From Symbiodinium kawagutii (Eukaryota > Sar > Dinophyceae > Suessiales > Symbiodiniaceae): DNA of 64,000 nucleotides. This document shows positions 1 through 9,580 of the stretch, in pieces; the first letter of the stretch is position 1; every line of letters begins with the position of its first letter. Under the pieces are notes generated by a model, which made no database searches, was not told the DNA's origin, and was given only the letters and a program-made list of their open reading frames with translations. Location: contig VSDK01012554.1 of NCBI GenBank assembly GCA_009767595.1, positions 15,001 to 79,000 of the forward strand, read 5' to 3'. The translations under genes and the position numbers were made by a program.

Positions 1-1
1 T

Positions 2-3000
2 CATCTTGAGGAAGAAGTTTCACAGGTATATCCTAAGAGGAAACCCTTTGATGATGAAGTGAAATGGTCCTTGGTTGAATTGTTCGCTGGTGGATTTGCA
101 GGATGGAAGCAAGCTACTCAATCCATGACCAAGTTGAACGTACCATGGGTTTCCACACATGCTGTCGAGATTCAGAAAGATGTTGCTGCCTTGTATTGCA
201 AGTCATTTGACGTCGAACATGTCTTTCATGAAGGGGATGTGGGATTGCGCAATTTGTTCCCACTGCACTTTGAGTCAACACTGGGGGACACAATGTACTG
301 TGGTGATATCCAGAACCCTGACTGGATCAAGTTGGTTCCCTGGGGCAATGCTTTGGTGGCAGCAGTATCTGCTCCTTGCCCGCCCTGGTCCCGTGCATCG
401 ACCAAGGATGGACTACATCATGAGGATGGTAAACTCATGATTGCTACTGCTGTTGCGATGAAATTTCTGCAACCATTGGCTATCACCATTGAAAATGTTG
501 ATTCCATGCGAGATCATAGGCATTTCAAATGTGTCAAAGATGTGTTTGCTTGGGCAGGGTACCGAATGGCCTGGGAGTGTGTTTCTGAATTGAAGAAAGT
601 TGCTCCAATTTCAAGAAAGCGGTGGCTTGCGGTCTTCATTCGAAACCAAGGTGAAATCAGTTGTGCTCGCATCTCGGATTTCTTGGAAATGCCACAGCCG
701 ACCCTTGAATCTCACAAGGTGCTCATGAGGTTACCGGAGGAGCATGAAAGAGATTTGACGCTCACAGATGATCTTCTGGATGTCTACTCTGATGTTCGTT
801 ATGCTACCAAAAGTATGCGGATGAGATTCTTTAGAGAGGATGGTCGGTTGACTTCCAGGGATGTTTTGAAAATGAGAGTGAAGCATGGTAGGGCAGTCTT
901 GGCGACTTTTGTAGCGAGCTACTCAGCACAGCACAATTTGCCTGAGCATCGTTTGAGAGAAGATGGATTGTTTGCTGAACTTATCGATGGGAAGCTAGGT
1001 GTGAGGTTCGTTTCGCCTTTTGAGATTGCCTCAGCTCATGGATTGGTGCATGATTTGTGCCTACCCAAAGACATTCAAGTTGCGCATCGAGTGGTGGGAA
1101 ATGGCATCTCTGTGCAGCATTCGATTCTTGCTTGGTCCCATGCTCGAAATTATGTTGACATTCGGACTCGTTGTCACCCCCAAGAAATGGTTTTGCTGGC
1201 TATGAAGGATCGATTACATGCTGACAACTCTGAGTTCATTGATGATGAGAGGTTGCGATGGTTGAAGAGGAAGACTGATGAACTGATGGCCGCCCAACCC
1301 GATTATGACGTGGGTCTTCCAGATGACACATTGGCTGACACCGATTTGGACTCGGTTTCTTCGGAGGAGGTGATTCCCCCAACAGTGCCTTTTGTGGCAG
1401 AGTGTCAGATCTTTTGCAAATTCCCGGATGCAATCCATGTTTTCACGACCAAGGGGGACTTGTCTCTGAGGCAATTGCTTACTGAACATCAGTTGTCATA
1501 TGCGCTGAATCTTCATGCTCTCAATGAAGACATGAAACGTGTGGGACCCGATGAAGTGTTGACCACTGATATGAACCTTTCATTCCGGCAGCTGCAACCA
1601 TACGAGCTTGACTTGGTCGATCGAAATGCGAGTTGGAAATGCTTTCAGCCTGACACACGTCCATTGCAGGGAGTCAAGAATCTTGCCTCCATCTTTCACT
1701 TGCCTGAGCTCCGTGGTTACGATGTTACTGGGAACCCAATTGTTGAATATGATTTCAATGGGGTGTGCCGATTTGTGCTGTTGACCACTGAAATCTTGAA
1801 CTTTGAGCATGTATGGGACTTCACCTTGAGGCGTGCAACCAGTCTCAAGGGGACACTGGCTGATATTCGATTGATTTTGCCTATCTGCCGTGTGGCAAAT
1901 GATCACATTGCACTTGCTGCATCCGTCGCCAAGGGGTCTGATCCACAGCGTTTGATGTTGGAACAGGTTTTGGACAAGATGAAGCCATTCCTTCATGCAT
2001 GCCACTGGACATGGTGTCAGGATGAGGGGAAGATCCTGGGTCGTTTTGTGCCTCTCAATGATTGTGCCGCCCCTGTGAGTGCCGTCCACCTCCCATTGCT
2101 CAGATGCTTACTTGATGGCATTTTGTCAGCATTTCAAGGAACACCTAGCATACCGTTGAAGCTGAAACTTGATGGACGTGTTCTTTGGGACAAGACCCTC
2201 CCAGCCGATTTGCAACTTGACTGGCTTGATGCTGTCCTCCAGTGTTGTTTGCAGGTTTGTGGTTGTGCCCCTGTGACTTGGGTATATGGTGGAAAGCGAT
2301 TGCTTATGGATGAGACGAAGTTGGGAACGTTGAAGCCCTTCAGTGCCACGTTGAATCTCAACATGATTGGTCGATGCCGTGGTGGGGCAGGGGCTAAGAC
2401 TGAAGCGTGGAAGGAGATTAAGAATCAGTTGGCTAAGCTGATGATCCAAAAGGGATGGTCTCTGGTTGGATTGGATGAGGTGACTAGTGATTGGGTGGAA
2501 AAGATTGGCTTGTCCAAATTGCAACAGGTCTTCAAAACGCAACTGTCACTGGATAGGAAATGGCATACCATTATGGATTATGCAAAGATGCGAGACCTGA
2601 AGGTGTTACCAGATGACCCGGTAAGAATGAGAGCTGCCCGAACCATCCAGCAGGCAATGAGGAAGAGCAAAGTCACAGTGTTGGTTGCTTCAAGATTCCG
2701 TGTTGCTGAGGGTTTCTTCATGGCTCACAATGACCAACCACTGCCAGTTGTTCAGGCAATCAATTTGAAATCGACTGGAATTTGCTTGATGGATTGGGAA
2801 GCAGCAGTCCCATGGTTGTCACGTGAATTGCCAATTACCTCGGATGAGCTTGCCATTTTGACACTGATCGGCAACGAGGTTCCTGATGACTTTCCTGCCT
2901 GCAAGGAGCTGACTTTTCCAGCTTTGGATGATCGACAACGTCCCGTGGTTCTCAGGGGACGAATTTGGCAATTGGGGGAGCAGCATGTCAAGTGGGAGGC

Positions 3001-4270
3001 TCATGAAAAGACCATCCAACAGGCTCCTACCATAGTGGTCGCGGTCACGGTTTGGAGGGATGAGGTTTCAGAGGCCTTGTGGAATGATATCAGTCGGAGT
3101 TTGGTTAAAACCACGCTGGCTATGATGGAGGACATTGATAGCAAAAATCAAATCCTTCAAGTCTGGGGCCGCAGCTTCAGAGATAGCAAAACGAAGATTG
3201 ATCCGTCCATGGCGCACAGTGCCCAATTCCACTGCCGAGTTTTTGCTGACCAAATTGAGAGTATCTTGAAAACCAGTGGTAAGAACAATGTGTACTTGAC
3301 ACCGAAAAGTGACAATCACTTGTCACACCCAGGATGGTCCATGCTGTGGTTTGAGGACCGAGTTGCTGTGGACATAGCAGCGAACAAGGCCACGGAACAC
3401 TCTGGCATTGCCCGTGTCAAGGGCAAGTATGCGCTTCGGGTCAGAGCTGAGATTGTGACACAAGTTGCGAAGGAGATCAAGTGCAGTGACTTGGCCAAAG
3501 ATCAGCTGCAAATCAGGCAACTGTATAAAATCCAGCCGGTGCCGATTGGCATCAAACAGGAGCAATTGGTGGAGTGGGCACGTGATCTTCACTGGAAGAT
3601 TCGGATAATCAAGAAGCTGGGGAAGGATGCCTATTTGCTGGGAACGGACGCGCCTCCACCTCACCCTCATTTGAGTCTCAATGGAACTGTCATTCTCATC
3701 AAACAGGTTTCTTCTCATCGGGACTCCAAGAATGCGTCCGCTCTTGTTGCAGGACCCAAGCAGAATCCAGTCAGAGATGCCAAGGAAACACGTGAATCAT
3801 TGCCAGAGTTGAGCTCTGACCCATGGGGTCAGTTTCGATTGCAGAATGGCACACTTATGAGTTCGACCAATGTTTCTGGAGCCAAGGGAAACGCGCCAAT
3901 GGATCAGACCATGGATGGTCCTATTGCACAGAAGTTTGCTGCAATCGAACAGAGGATTCAAGCCCAAGATCAAGAGATGAAGCAGCTCACTGCTGAGTGT
4001 CAAAAGATGGCACAAACGGTGACTACTACTCAGTCTCAGGTTGGCACGGTTGATCAGAAGGTCACTGCCTTGGAAGGTAGTGTGAATGCACTTCAACGTG
4101 ATATGCAGAAATCAGTTGAACAGGCGATCGGTAGAGGCATGGCTTCGCAGGATAAGAAACTGGATCAGAAGTTTGAGGCACTCATGAACATGTTGCAACC
4201 CAGTTCTACAAAGCGCAAGGAGCTTGATGAGGATGAGGATCAGCAGATGTCACCAATTAAGCAGCTGTGA
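2..4270 (+). CDS. Retrotransposon ORF1: C5 cytosine DNA methyltransferase with C-terminal coiled coil (5' partial)
   Basis: Residues are numbered from the GTG at 59, but the frame is open to base 2, so the true start lies upstream. Methyltransferase motifs are in order: motif I ELFAGGFAGW (7-16); acidic AdoMet site VEIQKDVAALY (36-46); motif IV SAPCPPWS with catalytic Cys107; motif VI IENV (144-147); motif VIII ISRKRW (184-189); motif IX RFVSPFEIASAHGL (316-329); motif X GNGISVQ (347-353). Such enzymes methylate cytosine in DNA, typically CG in this lineage. Residues about 370-1270 match nothing I recognise. About 1285-1370 is a heptad-like, Q/K/E-rich coiled coil followed by an acidic tail, like LINE ORF1 RNA-binding proteins. 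In motif VIII the usual Gln (QxRxR) reads as Ile. The TGA overlaps the opening of the ORF2 frame. Methyltransferase identity is firm; role in self-methylation of new copies is inference. Confidence 0.92.
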   Translation, partial: HLEEEVSQVYPKRKPFDDEVKWSLVELFAGGFAGWKQATQSMTKLNVPWVSTHAVEIQKDVAALYCKSFDVEHVFHEGDVGLRNLFPLHFESTLGDTMYCGDIQNPDWIKLVPWGNALVAAVSAPCPPWSRASTKDGLHHEDGKLMIATAVAMKFLQPLAITIENVDSMRDHRHFKCVKDVFAWAGYRMAWECVSELKKVAPISRKRWLAVFIRNQGEISCARISDFLEMPQPTLESHKVLMRLPEEHERDLTLTDDLLDVYSDVRYATKSMRMRFFREDGRLTSRDVLKMRVKHGRAVLATFVASYSAQHNLPEHRLREDGLFAELIDGKLGVRFVSPFEIASAHGLVHDLCLPKDIQVAHRVVGNGISVQHSILAWSHARNYVDIRTRCHPQEMVLLAMKDRLHADNSEFIDDERLRWLKRKTDELMAAQPDYDVGLPDDTLADTDLDSVSSEEVIPPTVPFVAECQIFCKFPDAIHVFTTKGDLSLRQLLTEHQLSYALNLHALNEDMKRVGPDEVLTTDMNLSFRQLQPYELDLVDRNASWKCFQPDTRPLQGVKNLASIFHLPELRGYDVTGNPIVEYDFNGVCRFVLLTTEILNFEHVWDFTLRRATSLKGTLADIRLILPICRVANDHIALAASVAKGSDPQRLMLEQVLDKMKPFLHACHWTWCQDEGKILGRFVPLNDCAAPVSAVHLPLLRCLLDGILSAFQGTPSIPLKLKLDGRVLWDKTLPADLQLDWLDAVLQCCLQVCGCAPVTWVYGGKRLLMDETKLGTLKPFSATLNLNMIGRCRGGAGAKTEAWKEIKNQLAKLMIQKGWSLVGLDEVTSDWVEKIGLSKLQQVFKTQLSLDRKWHTIMDYAKMRDLKVLPDDPVRMRAARTIQQAMRKSKVTVLVASRFRVAEGFFMAHNDQPLPVVQAINLKSTGICLMDWEAAVPWLSRELPITSDELAILTLIGNEVPDDFPACKELTFPALDDRQRPVVLRGRIWQLGEQHVKWEAHEKTIQQAPTIVVAVTVWRDEVSEALWNDISRSLVKTTLAMMEDIDSKNQILQVWGRSFRDSKTKIDPSMAHSAQFHCRVFADQIESILKTSGKNNVYLTPKSDNHLSHPGWSMLWFEDRVAVDIAANKATEHSGIARVKGKYALRVRAEIVTQVAKEIKCSDLAKDQLQIRQLYKIQPVPIGIKQEQLVEWARDLHWKIRIIKKLGKDAYLLGTDAPPPHPHLSLNGTVILIKQVSSHRDSKNASALVAGPKQNPVRDAKETRESLPELSSDPWGQFRLQNGTLMSSTNVSGAKGNAPMDQTMDGPIAQKFAAIEQRIQAQDQEMKQLTAECQKMAQTVTTTQSQVGTVDQKVTALEGSVNALQRDMQKSVEQAIGRGMASQDKKLDQKFEALMNMLQPSSTKRKELDEDEDQQMSPIKQL

Positions 4271-4278
4271 GCTTGTTC

Positions 4279-7200
4279 ATGCGAAACATGTTGAAGGTTG
4301 CTGTATGCAACCCTACATCGATGACTGACAATGCTGGTACTTTTGAACGGTTGCAGTTCAATCTGGGTTTGGTTTCTGAAACTAGTGCCACTCGCATTAT
4401 GCAACCGAAGCATGCCGCTGCCTATGGGAAGGTTGGAATTCAGATTGTTTGGGGTGCGCCAGTGCCACCTCAACGTATGTGTGTTGATGGTCAAGAATCC
4501 AGAAGGGGTTCTGCTTTGGGTGTTTGTGCTTTGGCCAAGAAAGGGGTCATTCTTCGGCCTTCTCGTGATAAGTTGCCAATCCACTGGGAGAACACGTGTA
4601 GATTGTCAGTTGCATATGCGCAGATAGGTTCCATCAATGTGCGAGTTATTACGGTGTATGGGGTGCAGCCGAAAGCTCCTCAGTCATCTGCCAAGAATGC
4701 ATCGTTGTGGTATGCCTTGCTTCAAATCTTAGCCTCATCCAATGTTCCTACTTTGCTGGGTGGGGATTTGAATGTCCGACCACAGACAATGGACACGTGG
4801 AGTGAAATTGAGGCATTGGGGTACTTTGAAGCCTTTGATTTCATGTTCCAACGCAGTGGAGTGGAGTTGCCATTCACGTGTAATGATGCTACATGCCATG
4901 ATACCTTGGTTTTCAGCTCGCATTTTGCTCGCTGTTTTCATTCAGCGCGGGTTGAACAAGATGTTGTGTTCCCATCGCATTGCCCTTTGATAGTTTCGTT
5001 TGACATGCATGTTCCAATGTATCAAAGCTGTCGTTTTCCGACCCCTGAACCTTTGGACTCGAGAGTTTTGGATGCTCCACTTTTTCAGCTTCGCCAATCC
5101 GAACTTGCTGACTCCATGTCCTTGCATCCGTGCAATAGTCAACCAGGTTGTCTTACTAAGGATGCTGTCACCCAGTTGCTGGGTAAGGTTGGCAAGTGCT
5201 TTGAGTCGGCATATGATCAAACAGTTCGGTCGACCAATGCTTTCTTGAATGAAGAGTTTTATCCAGTGAGGCGCAACACGAACTGTAAGAGGTTGAAACC
5301 AGTGAAGCTTCAAGTGTCCAAGTGTCCGATGGCTCCGAAACAAGCCAGAAGTGGGGATTATGAACCACCATGTGAGACATCTAAATTCAAACATAGGATG
5401 TGGATTACTCAATTGAGACGAATGAATGCTTTGCTCCGTAGGCTTAGGAAGTTTGATGGTTTGGTAACGCCTGCACGAATTGAGAAGCAGAATCAAGATG
5501 AATGGCGGGCTATCGTTGGGAACCAGGCTTTTCGTCCGTCATTTGGGAAGTGGATCCTTAGATGGGGACTTTCTGATGTTTGGTATCCTTGTTTGGGATT
5601 CCCATTGCAATGGTTTGAATCTCTGTGCGAATGCTTCCAGACTTTCCTTGATGCACAGATTGAGAAGTATGCCAGTGACAAGAGAAAGATGCACCGGCAC
5701 TATGTTTCTCTTGATTTGTTGCATTTTGGCGGGGGTTTCTCGCATGCTATTTTGCGTAACCTGGATTCACCACGACCATTGCATTTTCAGGTGCCAGTGA
5801 CATTCCATGCAGTGCGACTCAGGCAGAGTGGGAAGTCCAAAGCTAGCATCCGTGTGCAAGAGCCTGATCGCTTAATACCTGGTTTTCCATTGAGTGTTAA
5901 TCAATGTAACACTATGTTCACACAATGTGAAGACGATGCATCCGTGCTATATCTGGACAGTCTTCCGGACAACTGTTCAGCATCTCTCCAAGTAACACAG
6001 CTGCAATCATCTCAGGATCCTGAGATGCTAGCCAAAGCCTTTTTCGAATATTGGGCCCCTTACTGGTTGCGAGATGAGGGATCTGAGTTACATGATCCGA
6101 CATCATGGCAGGATTTCTTGGATTTCATTGAACATGTGCCAGCATTACCATGTAGCGGCTTTGAACAGGTGTTTTCTCTTTCGGATTGGCAATCTGCAGT
6201 TGCTAGAACCAAAACAACTAGTGCGAGAGGTTCTTGCGGTCTCTCGAGACCTGAGCTTCATAGGATGCATGAGAAACTTGTGCTTGTTATTCTTGCTGTC
6301 TTCAACAATTTGGGGGCGGCCGGCTTTCCTGATTGGTTGATGCAAGCTCGGGTGATTTTGCTGCCGAAGAAACCTGGAGCAACTGAATTTGCACAGATGA
6401 GACCGATAACTATATGTTCCATGTTGTATAGAATGTGGGCGAAGATGCTTGCTCGGAAATTGCTGCAACAATGGAAAGTATCCTTGCCTATGAACATTGT
6501 GGGTATGGTCCCTGGTAGGTCGGGGACGCAGCTTACACTGGCTTCTGCATTGAGGATTGAAAATTCGCTCACCATTGGAAGTGAATTGGGCGGTTACAAT
6601 TTAGACATTCAGAAGTGCTTTAATGGGGTGGGTCGTATTCCTGCGATGATTCTCATGGTGAAGCATGGACTACCTGTGTTGATGGCTGAACAGTGGATCA
6701 ACTCGTTATTTTCTCTGGGGCGTACGGTGAAGATCCTTGATGTGTATTCGCAAACGTCTGCTAGTACAACTGGCATAGCGGAAGGTGACCCGTTAAGTGT
6801 GGCGGCAATGATTCTGCTGGGATACAGTTGGGCTGAAGTTGTTCGAGTGACTGGGGTGTTGGTTCAGGTATTTGCCGACGATTGGGGTTGGCAAGGTGAA
6901 TTTGTGGAGCAGCACATTATTACCATGCAACTGACACATGCCTTTTTGAAATCTTTGAAGCTGGTATCAGACCCTAGCAAGTGCTGGAGCTGGGGTACGA
7001 CAAGGAGAGCAAGATTGGCCTGGGAACAGGTCAATTTGAAGGTGACTGGGCATCCCCGTTATTATAAACTGGTGTTGGCGGAAAAAGAATTGGGGGCATG
7101 TCTTCATTATTCGCGAATTACGACTCTAGGCTGTCTCAAAACACGTATCTCTGAAGCAGAGCGTAGATTGCAAAAGTTGAAGTGGCTCCCGGCTACAGCA

Positions 7201-7434
7201 GCACAGAAGGCTTCGTTGATTCAGGCTAATGTATGGCCTGCTGCATTCTTCGGCACAGAGGTTACTTACCTGGGGGGTAAGCATTTCGATTCACTTCGAT
7301 CAATGGCTACAGCTGCACTTTGCTCCAAAACCAAATGTACGAGTACTTGGTTAACTCTGTCGATTGTCTCCGATAGAGTGTGCGATCCGTTGCTGTATGT
7401 CCTGGGTAAGGCCTTAATGTATTGGCGTAGATAA
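4279..7434 (+). CDS. Retrotransposon ORF2, first part: AP-like endonuclease and reverse transcriptase, ended by an in-frame TAA
   Basis: The first ATG is at 4279, 8 bases after the ORF1 stop; the frame opens just after a TAA at 4258-4260. Residues are numbered from the GTG at 4267. The exonuclease-endonuclease-phosphatase domain (about 10-250) shows E38 in LVSET, GGDLNV (165-170), D212 in HDTL and the terminal SHCP (237-240), so it should nick target DNA. The reverse transcriptase shows ILLPKKPG (from 697), RPITICS, motif A with D780 (LDIQKCFNGV; Asn replaces the second Asp, as often seen), motif B GIAEGDPLS (836-844) and motif C FADD (869-872). All catalytic acids are present. The frame stops at TAA 7432-7434 but the same frame resumes directly after it, so this is a premature stop rather than the natural end. 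Confidence 0.9.
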   Translation: MRNMLKVAVCNPTSMTDNAGTFERLQFNLGLVSETSATRIMQPKHAAAYGKVGIQIVWGAPVPPQRMCVDGQESRRGSALGVCALAKKGVILRPSRDKLPIHWENTCRLSVAYAQIGSINVRVITVYGVQPKAPQSSAKNASLWYALLQILASSNVPTLLGGDLNVRPQTMDTWSEIEALGYFEAFDFMFQRSGVELPFTCNDATCHDTLVFSSHFARCFHSARVEQDVVFPSHCPLIVSFDMHVPMYQSCRFPTPEPLDSRVLDAPLFQLRQSELADSMSLHPCNSQPGCLTKDAVTQLLGKVGKCFESAYDQTVRSTNAFLNEEFYPVRRNTNCKRLKPVKLQVSKCPMAPKQARSGDYEPPCETSKFKHRMWITQLRRMNALLRRLRKFDGLVTPARIEKQNQDEWRAIVGNQAFRPSFGKWILRWGLSDVWYPCLGFPLQWFESLCECFQTFLDAQIEKYASDKRKMHRHYVSLDLLHFGGGFSHAILRNLDSPRPLHFQVPVTFHAVRLRQSGKSKASIRVQEPDRLIPGFPLSVNQCNTMFTQCEDDASVLYLDSLPDNCSASLQVTQLQSSQDPEMLAKAFFEYWAPYWLRDEGSELHDPTSWQDFLDFIEHVPALPCSGFEQVFSLSDWQSAVARTKTTSARGSCGLSRPELHRMHEKLVLVILAVFNNLGAAGFPDWLMQARVILLPKKPGATEFAQMRPITICSMLYRMWAKMLARKLLQQWKVSLPMNIVGMVPGRSGTQLTLASALRIENSLTIGSELGGYNLDIQKCFNGVGRIPAMILMVKHGLPVLMAEQWINSLFSLGRTVKILDVYSQTSASTTGIAEGDPLSVAAMILLGYSWAEVVRVTGVLVQVFADDWGWQGEFVEQHIITMQLTHAFLKSLKLVSDPSKCWSWGTTRRARLAWEQVNLKVTGHPRYYKLVLAEKELGACLHYSRITTLGCLKTRISEAERRLQKLKWLPATAAQKASLIQANVWPAAFFGTEVTYLGGKHFDSLRSMATAALCSKTKCTSTWLTLSIVSDRVCDPLLYVLGKALMYWRR

Positions 7435-8172
7435 TTGGCAACGGATGTTGAGAATGCGGCTTTCTATCAGCATATCCTGCATCAATCGCATGACAACCCG
7501 AATAAGGCCTTCGGTCCGGCTGCAACACTCAGATGTTATCTGAAACATATTGATTGGACTATTGGTGATAGAGGCATTTTGCTTGATCATTTTGGTAACG
7601 TGGTCCATTTGAGCTGCATTTCGAAAGGGGAACTATGGGAACGGCTCTGGTCGGCTTGGGATCAGAAAATGTTACACATTCTTCAGAAACGCCATGACTT
7701 CGCAGACTGGCCAATGTGGGACTCCCACGCGACCCAATCATTGGACTTGCCTCAGGTACCCCGTGAAGAAGCTACACTGATCTTTGTTCGTAACTTGAGT
7801 AGCTTATTTGCCTTACCTAGAGACAAGATTGACCAAGATGAGGAGTTGGTGAACGTCTGCCCTTTGTGTGGGGGAGAAGACTCATTGTATCATTTTCCAT
7901 TGAGTTGTCCTCATCTGCATGAGCTGCGTTCCGACTATTCTGATGTCATTGTGGCTGTGCGGGAGTGTGTTCCTCATATGTTTTTCTTGCCAGTGCTGTA
8001 CCGGCATCCTCAGTTGGAAGTGTTGCGAGCGATTAACTATACCAGAGAATTTGCAACGGCCTTTGATCTTCAGCAGATTGATAGTTCTGTCACTTGGAAC
8101 CGGTGTTTTACACAGATGGGTCGTGTGCATTTCCTCATGTCAAGGGTGGAATGGCGTCTGCATACGCTGTGA
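7435..8172 (+). pseudogene. Retrotransposon ORF2 continuation after the premature stop: thumb/linker with CCHC zinc motif
   Basis: This open frame starts immediately after the TAA in the same frame as the reverse transcriptase and has no ATG nearby, so it is the severed continuation of ORF2. It contains a Cys-x2-Cys-x7-His-x4-Cys motif (CPLCGGEDSLYHFPLSC, residues 142-158), typical of the zinc module between reverse transcriptase and RNase H in LINEs. The frame runs into noise after about 8106 and stops at 8172; the RNase H sequence continues one frame earlier. Translation would need stop readthrough, so this part is probably silent in this copy. Confidence 0.85.
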
Positions 8173-9446
8173 TTTTGGATACTTTAGAGCCGAACTCCAT
8201 TCAAGCGCAGGTTGCAGCTCAATTGCGTGGTACGGGCAGACTTCCTAGCTCGTTGAAACCGGTGGTAGTTGCTCAATCACCTGGGCAGCAAACCATTAAT
8301 CGGGCGGAATTTAGTGCGTTGCTGCATATTGTGATGTCTACTGATGAGGCGGAGGTGTTTACTGATTCGCAGTGGGCATTGGATACATTTGCATTGGTTG
8401 TTCAGAACTCTGACTTCCGTGACCATGTTATGCGTGATAACTCTGATTTGATTTTTCAACTGTGTCAATTGGCCAGGGTCAAGCAATTGCATCGCTTTAC
8501 CATGCATAAGGTCAAATCCCATGTGTCCGACAATGATGTGCAAGAGGATTTACAACTGTATCACGTATTTGGTAATCGTGTGGCTGATCTGGCGGCGGGC
8601 AGGGGAACTGAACCCAACGTCTCCAGATATAATGCAATCGCGCATGATATTGGTAAGTGGATGGCCTATCAGAAGTCATTGTTGCATAATCTGCAGCCTT
8701 TTCTCATTTCGGCGTATCAATTGCGACTCGATGCAGTGCAACGTTCGTCGAGTCAATCTGGTGGTAGATCCTGCTTTGATTTAACCTGCGCATTGGATTG
8801 GAATCCGGAAGCTATGCACTATTACACATTCGAACCTATCCATGATAAAATCTTGCGGGGGTTTTTACCGGGTGCCAGTGTTTTTCTGTGTATTTTACAG
8901 TGGGCTGCAACGCTGCAGTGGCCTGCTGAGGAAGGGGCTTCTCTGGGTATTTCTTCATATGAGCTGTTGTGCCATTTTGTTGGGACGACACATTGCCAAT
9001 TGCCGAGACCAATTAATCCAGGGGAACAATATTTGGAATATGTTGAGGTTGACAGGGATCGAATGGCGACTTTGCTGCATGAGTCGCCTTGGGAAGCTGT
9101 GAGAATTTTGGAGAGTGCATTTACATATGCTCGTCGTTTCTTGGGAGTTCACACAATTCCTGCGCATGTGGGTAAGGCACAACGAGCTTATCTTGCCATG
9201 TTTGGATACAAGAAACCGGTGGCTGGTTACAAATGTCGTCCGGTGTTGCCGGAGCTGGTTGAACACCTTCATGGTATGACGCGTTGTGTATCTGAAGCTG
9301 GATTATTGAACCCTTGTGCCTATCCTGGTGAACCATTAGGACCTCGGGTGATACATTTGCTGGATCAGGTACCACATAAGGAACGGTTGAAACACTTTCG
9401 GAGCTTGCAGAAAGAGATGTCCATTCGCGGTCGGATCGACTTTTGA
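8085..9446 (+). CDS. Retrotransposon ORF2, last part: RNase H domain plus unknown C-terminal region, after a frameshift
   Basis: Numbered from the TTG at 8094, the RNase H catalytic set is complete: D8 in FYTDGS, E72 in NRAEF, D91 in FTDSQ, H143 in KSH and D165 in GNRVADLAA. It would remove RNA from the RNA:DNA hybrid during retrotransposition. There is no convincing start codon; the frame opens after a TAG at 8082. It is displaced by one base from the preceding segment, and the two readings meet exactly at a TTTT run (8106-8109), where loss of one T from five would explain the shift. Residues about 175-450 are full length but unrecognised. The TGA at 9444-9446 is the likely natural end of ORF2. 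Confidence 0.88.
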   Translation, partial: FCHLEPVFYTDGSCAFPHVKGGMASAYAVILDTLEPNSIQAQVAAQLRGTGRLPSSLKPVVVAQSPGQQTINRAEFSALLHIVMSTDEAEVFTDSQWALDTFALVVQNSDFRDHVMRDNSDLIFQLCQLARVKQLHRFTMHKVKSHVSDNDVQEDLQLYHVFGNRVADLAAGRGTEPNVSRYNAIAHDIGKWMAYQKSLLHNLQPFLISAYQLRLDAVQRSSSQSGGRSCFDLTCALDWNPEAMHYYTFEPIHDKILRGFLPGASVFLCILQWAATLQWPAEEGASLGISSYELLCHFVGTTHCQLPRPINPGEQYLEYVEVDRDRMATLLHESPWEAVRILESAFTYARRFLGVHTIPAHVGKAQRAYLAMFGYKKPVAGYKCRPVLPELVEHLHGMTRCVSEAGLLNPCAYPGEPLGPRVIHLLDQVPHKERLKHFRSLQKEMSIRGRIDF

Positions 9447-9454
9447 GCTTTTCA

Positions 9455-9535
9455 CCTGCTGTGTGCAGGCATTTGCTAGTTAGGTTGTTGTGGTTTGTTA
9501 GTTCCATTGACCAATGGCCCGCAGACTAAGTCTGC
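9455..9535 (+). other. Cluster of small perfect inverted repeats in the retrotransposon 3' UTR
   Basis: Three short palindromes lie within 81 bases of the ORF2 stop: CCTGC-tgtgt-GCAGG (9455-9469), CCATTG-ac-CAATGG (9504-9517) and GCAGACT-a-AGTCTGC (9521-9535). LINE reverse transcriptases often recognise a 3' stem-loop in their own RNA, so these are candidates for that signal. Stem lengths of 5-7 bp are seen directly; the function is inference. Confidence 0.4.
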
Positions 9536-9580
9536 CAGCCTTGGTTGAGCTGCGAGGATCGTCAGCAGCGTGTCCGCAAC

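Larger units (their letters stand above)
1..9540 (+). mobile_element. Non-LTR retrotransposon (LINE) encoding a cytosine-5 DNA methyltransferase; 5' end beyond the window
   Basis: One co-directional block encodes, in order, a C5 DNA methyltransferase, a coiled coil, an AP-type endonuclease, a reverse transcriptase with a FADD centre, a CCHC zinc motif and RNase H. That order (EN before RT, no LTRs, no integrase, no protease) marks a LINE. The left end is not in the window because ORF1 is open to base 2. The right end is probably near 9480-9540, where coding stops and small palindromes appear; no poly-A tail or target duplication can be seen without the left flank. The copy is disrupted by one stop and one frameshift, so it is likely immobile, although ORF1 is intact as far as seen. 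From memory, DNMT-bearing retrotransposons were described in Symbiodinium (de Mendoza and colleagues, 2018); assignment to that lineage is inference. Confidence 0.9.

Noticed and set aside
1580..2542. Minus-strand frames of 138-169 codons inside ORF1
   Set aside because: Shadows of the real plus-strand gene; no motifs.
8106..8109. Programmed -1 frameshift into RNase H
   Set aside because: The site allows single-tRNA slippage on TTTT but is not a canonical heptamer, and a stop already blocks the frame upstream; a lost T is simpler.
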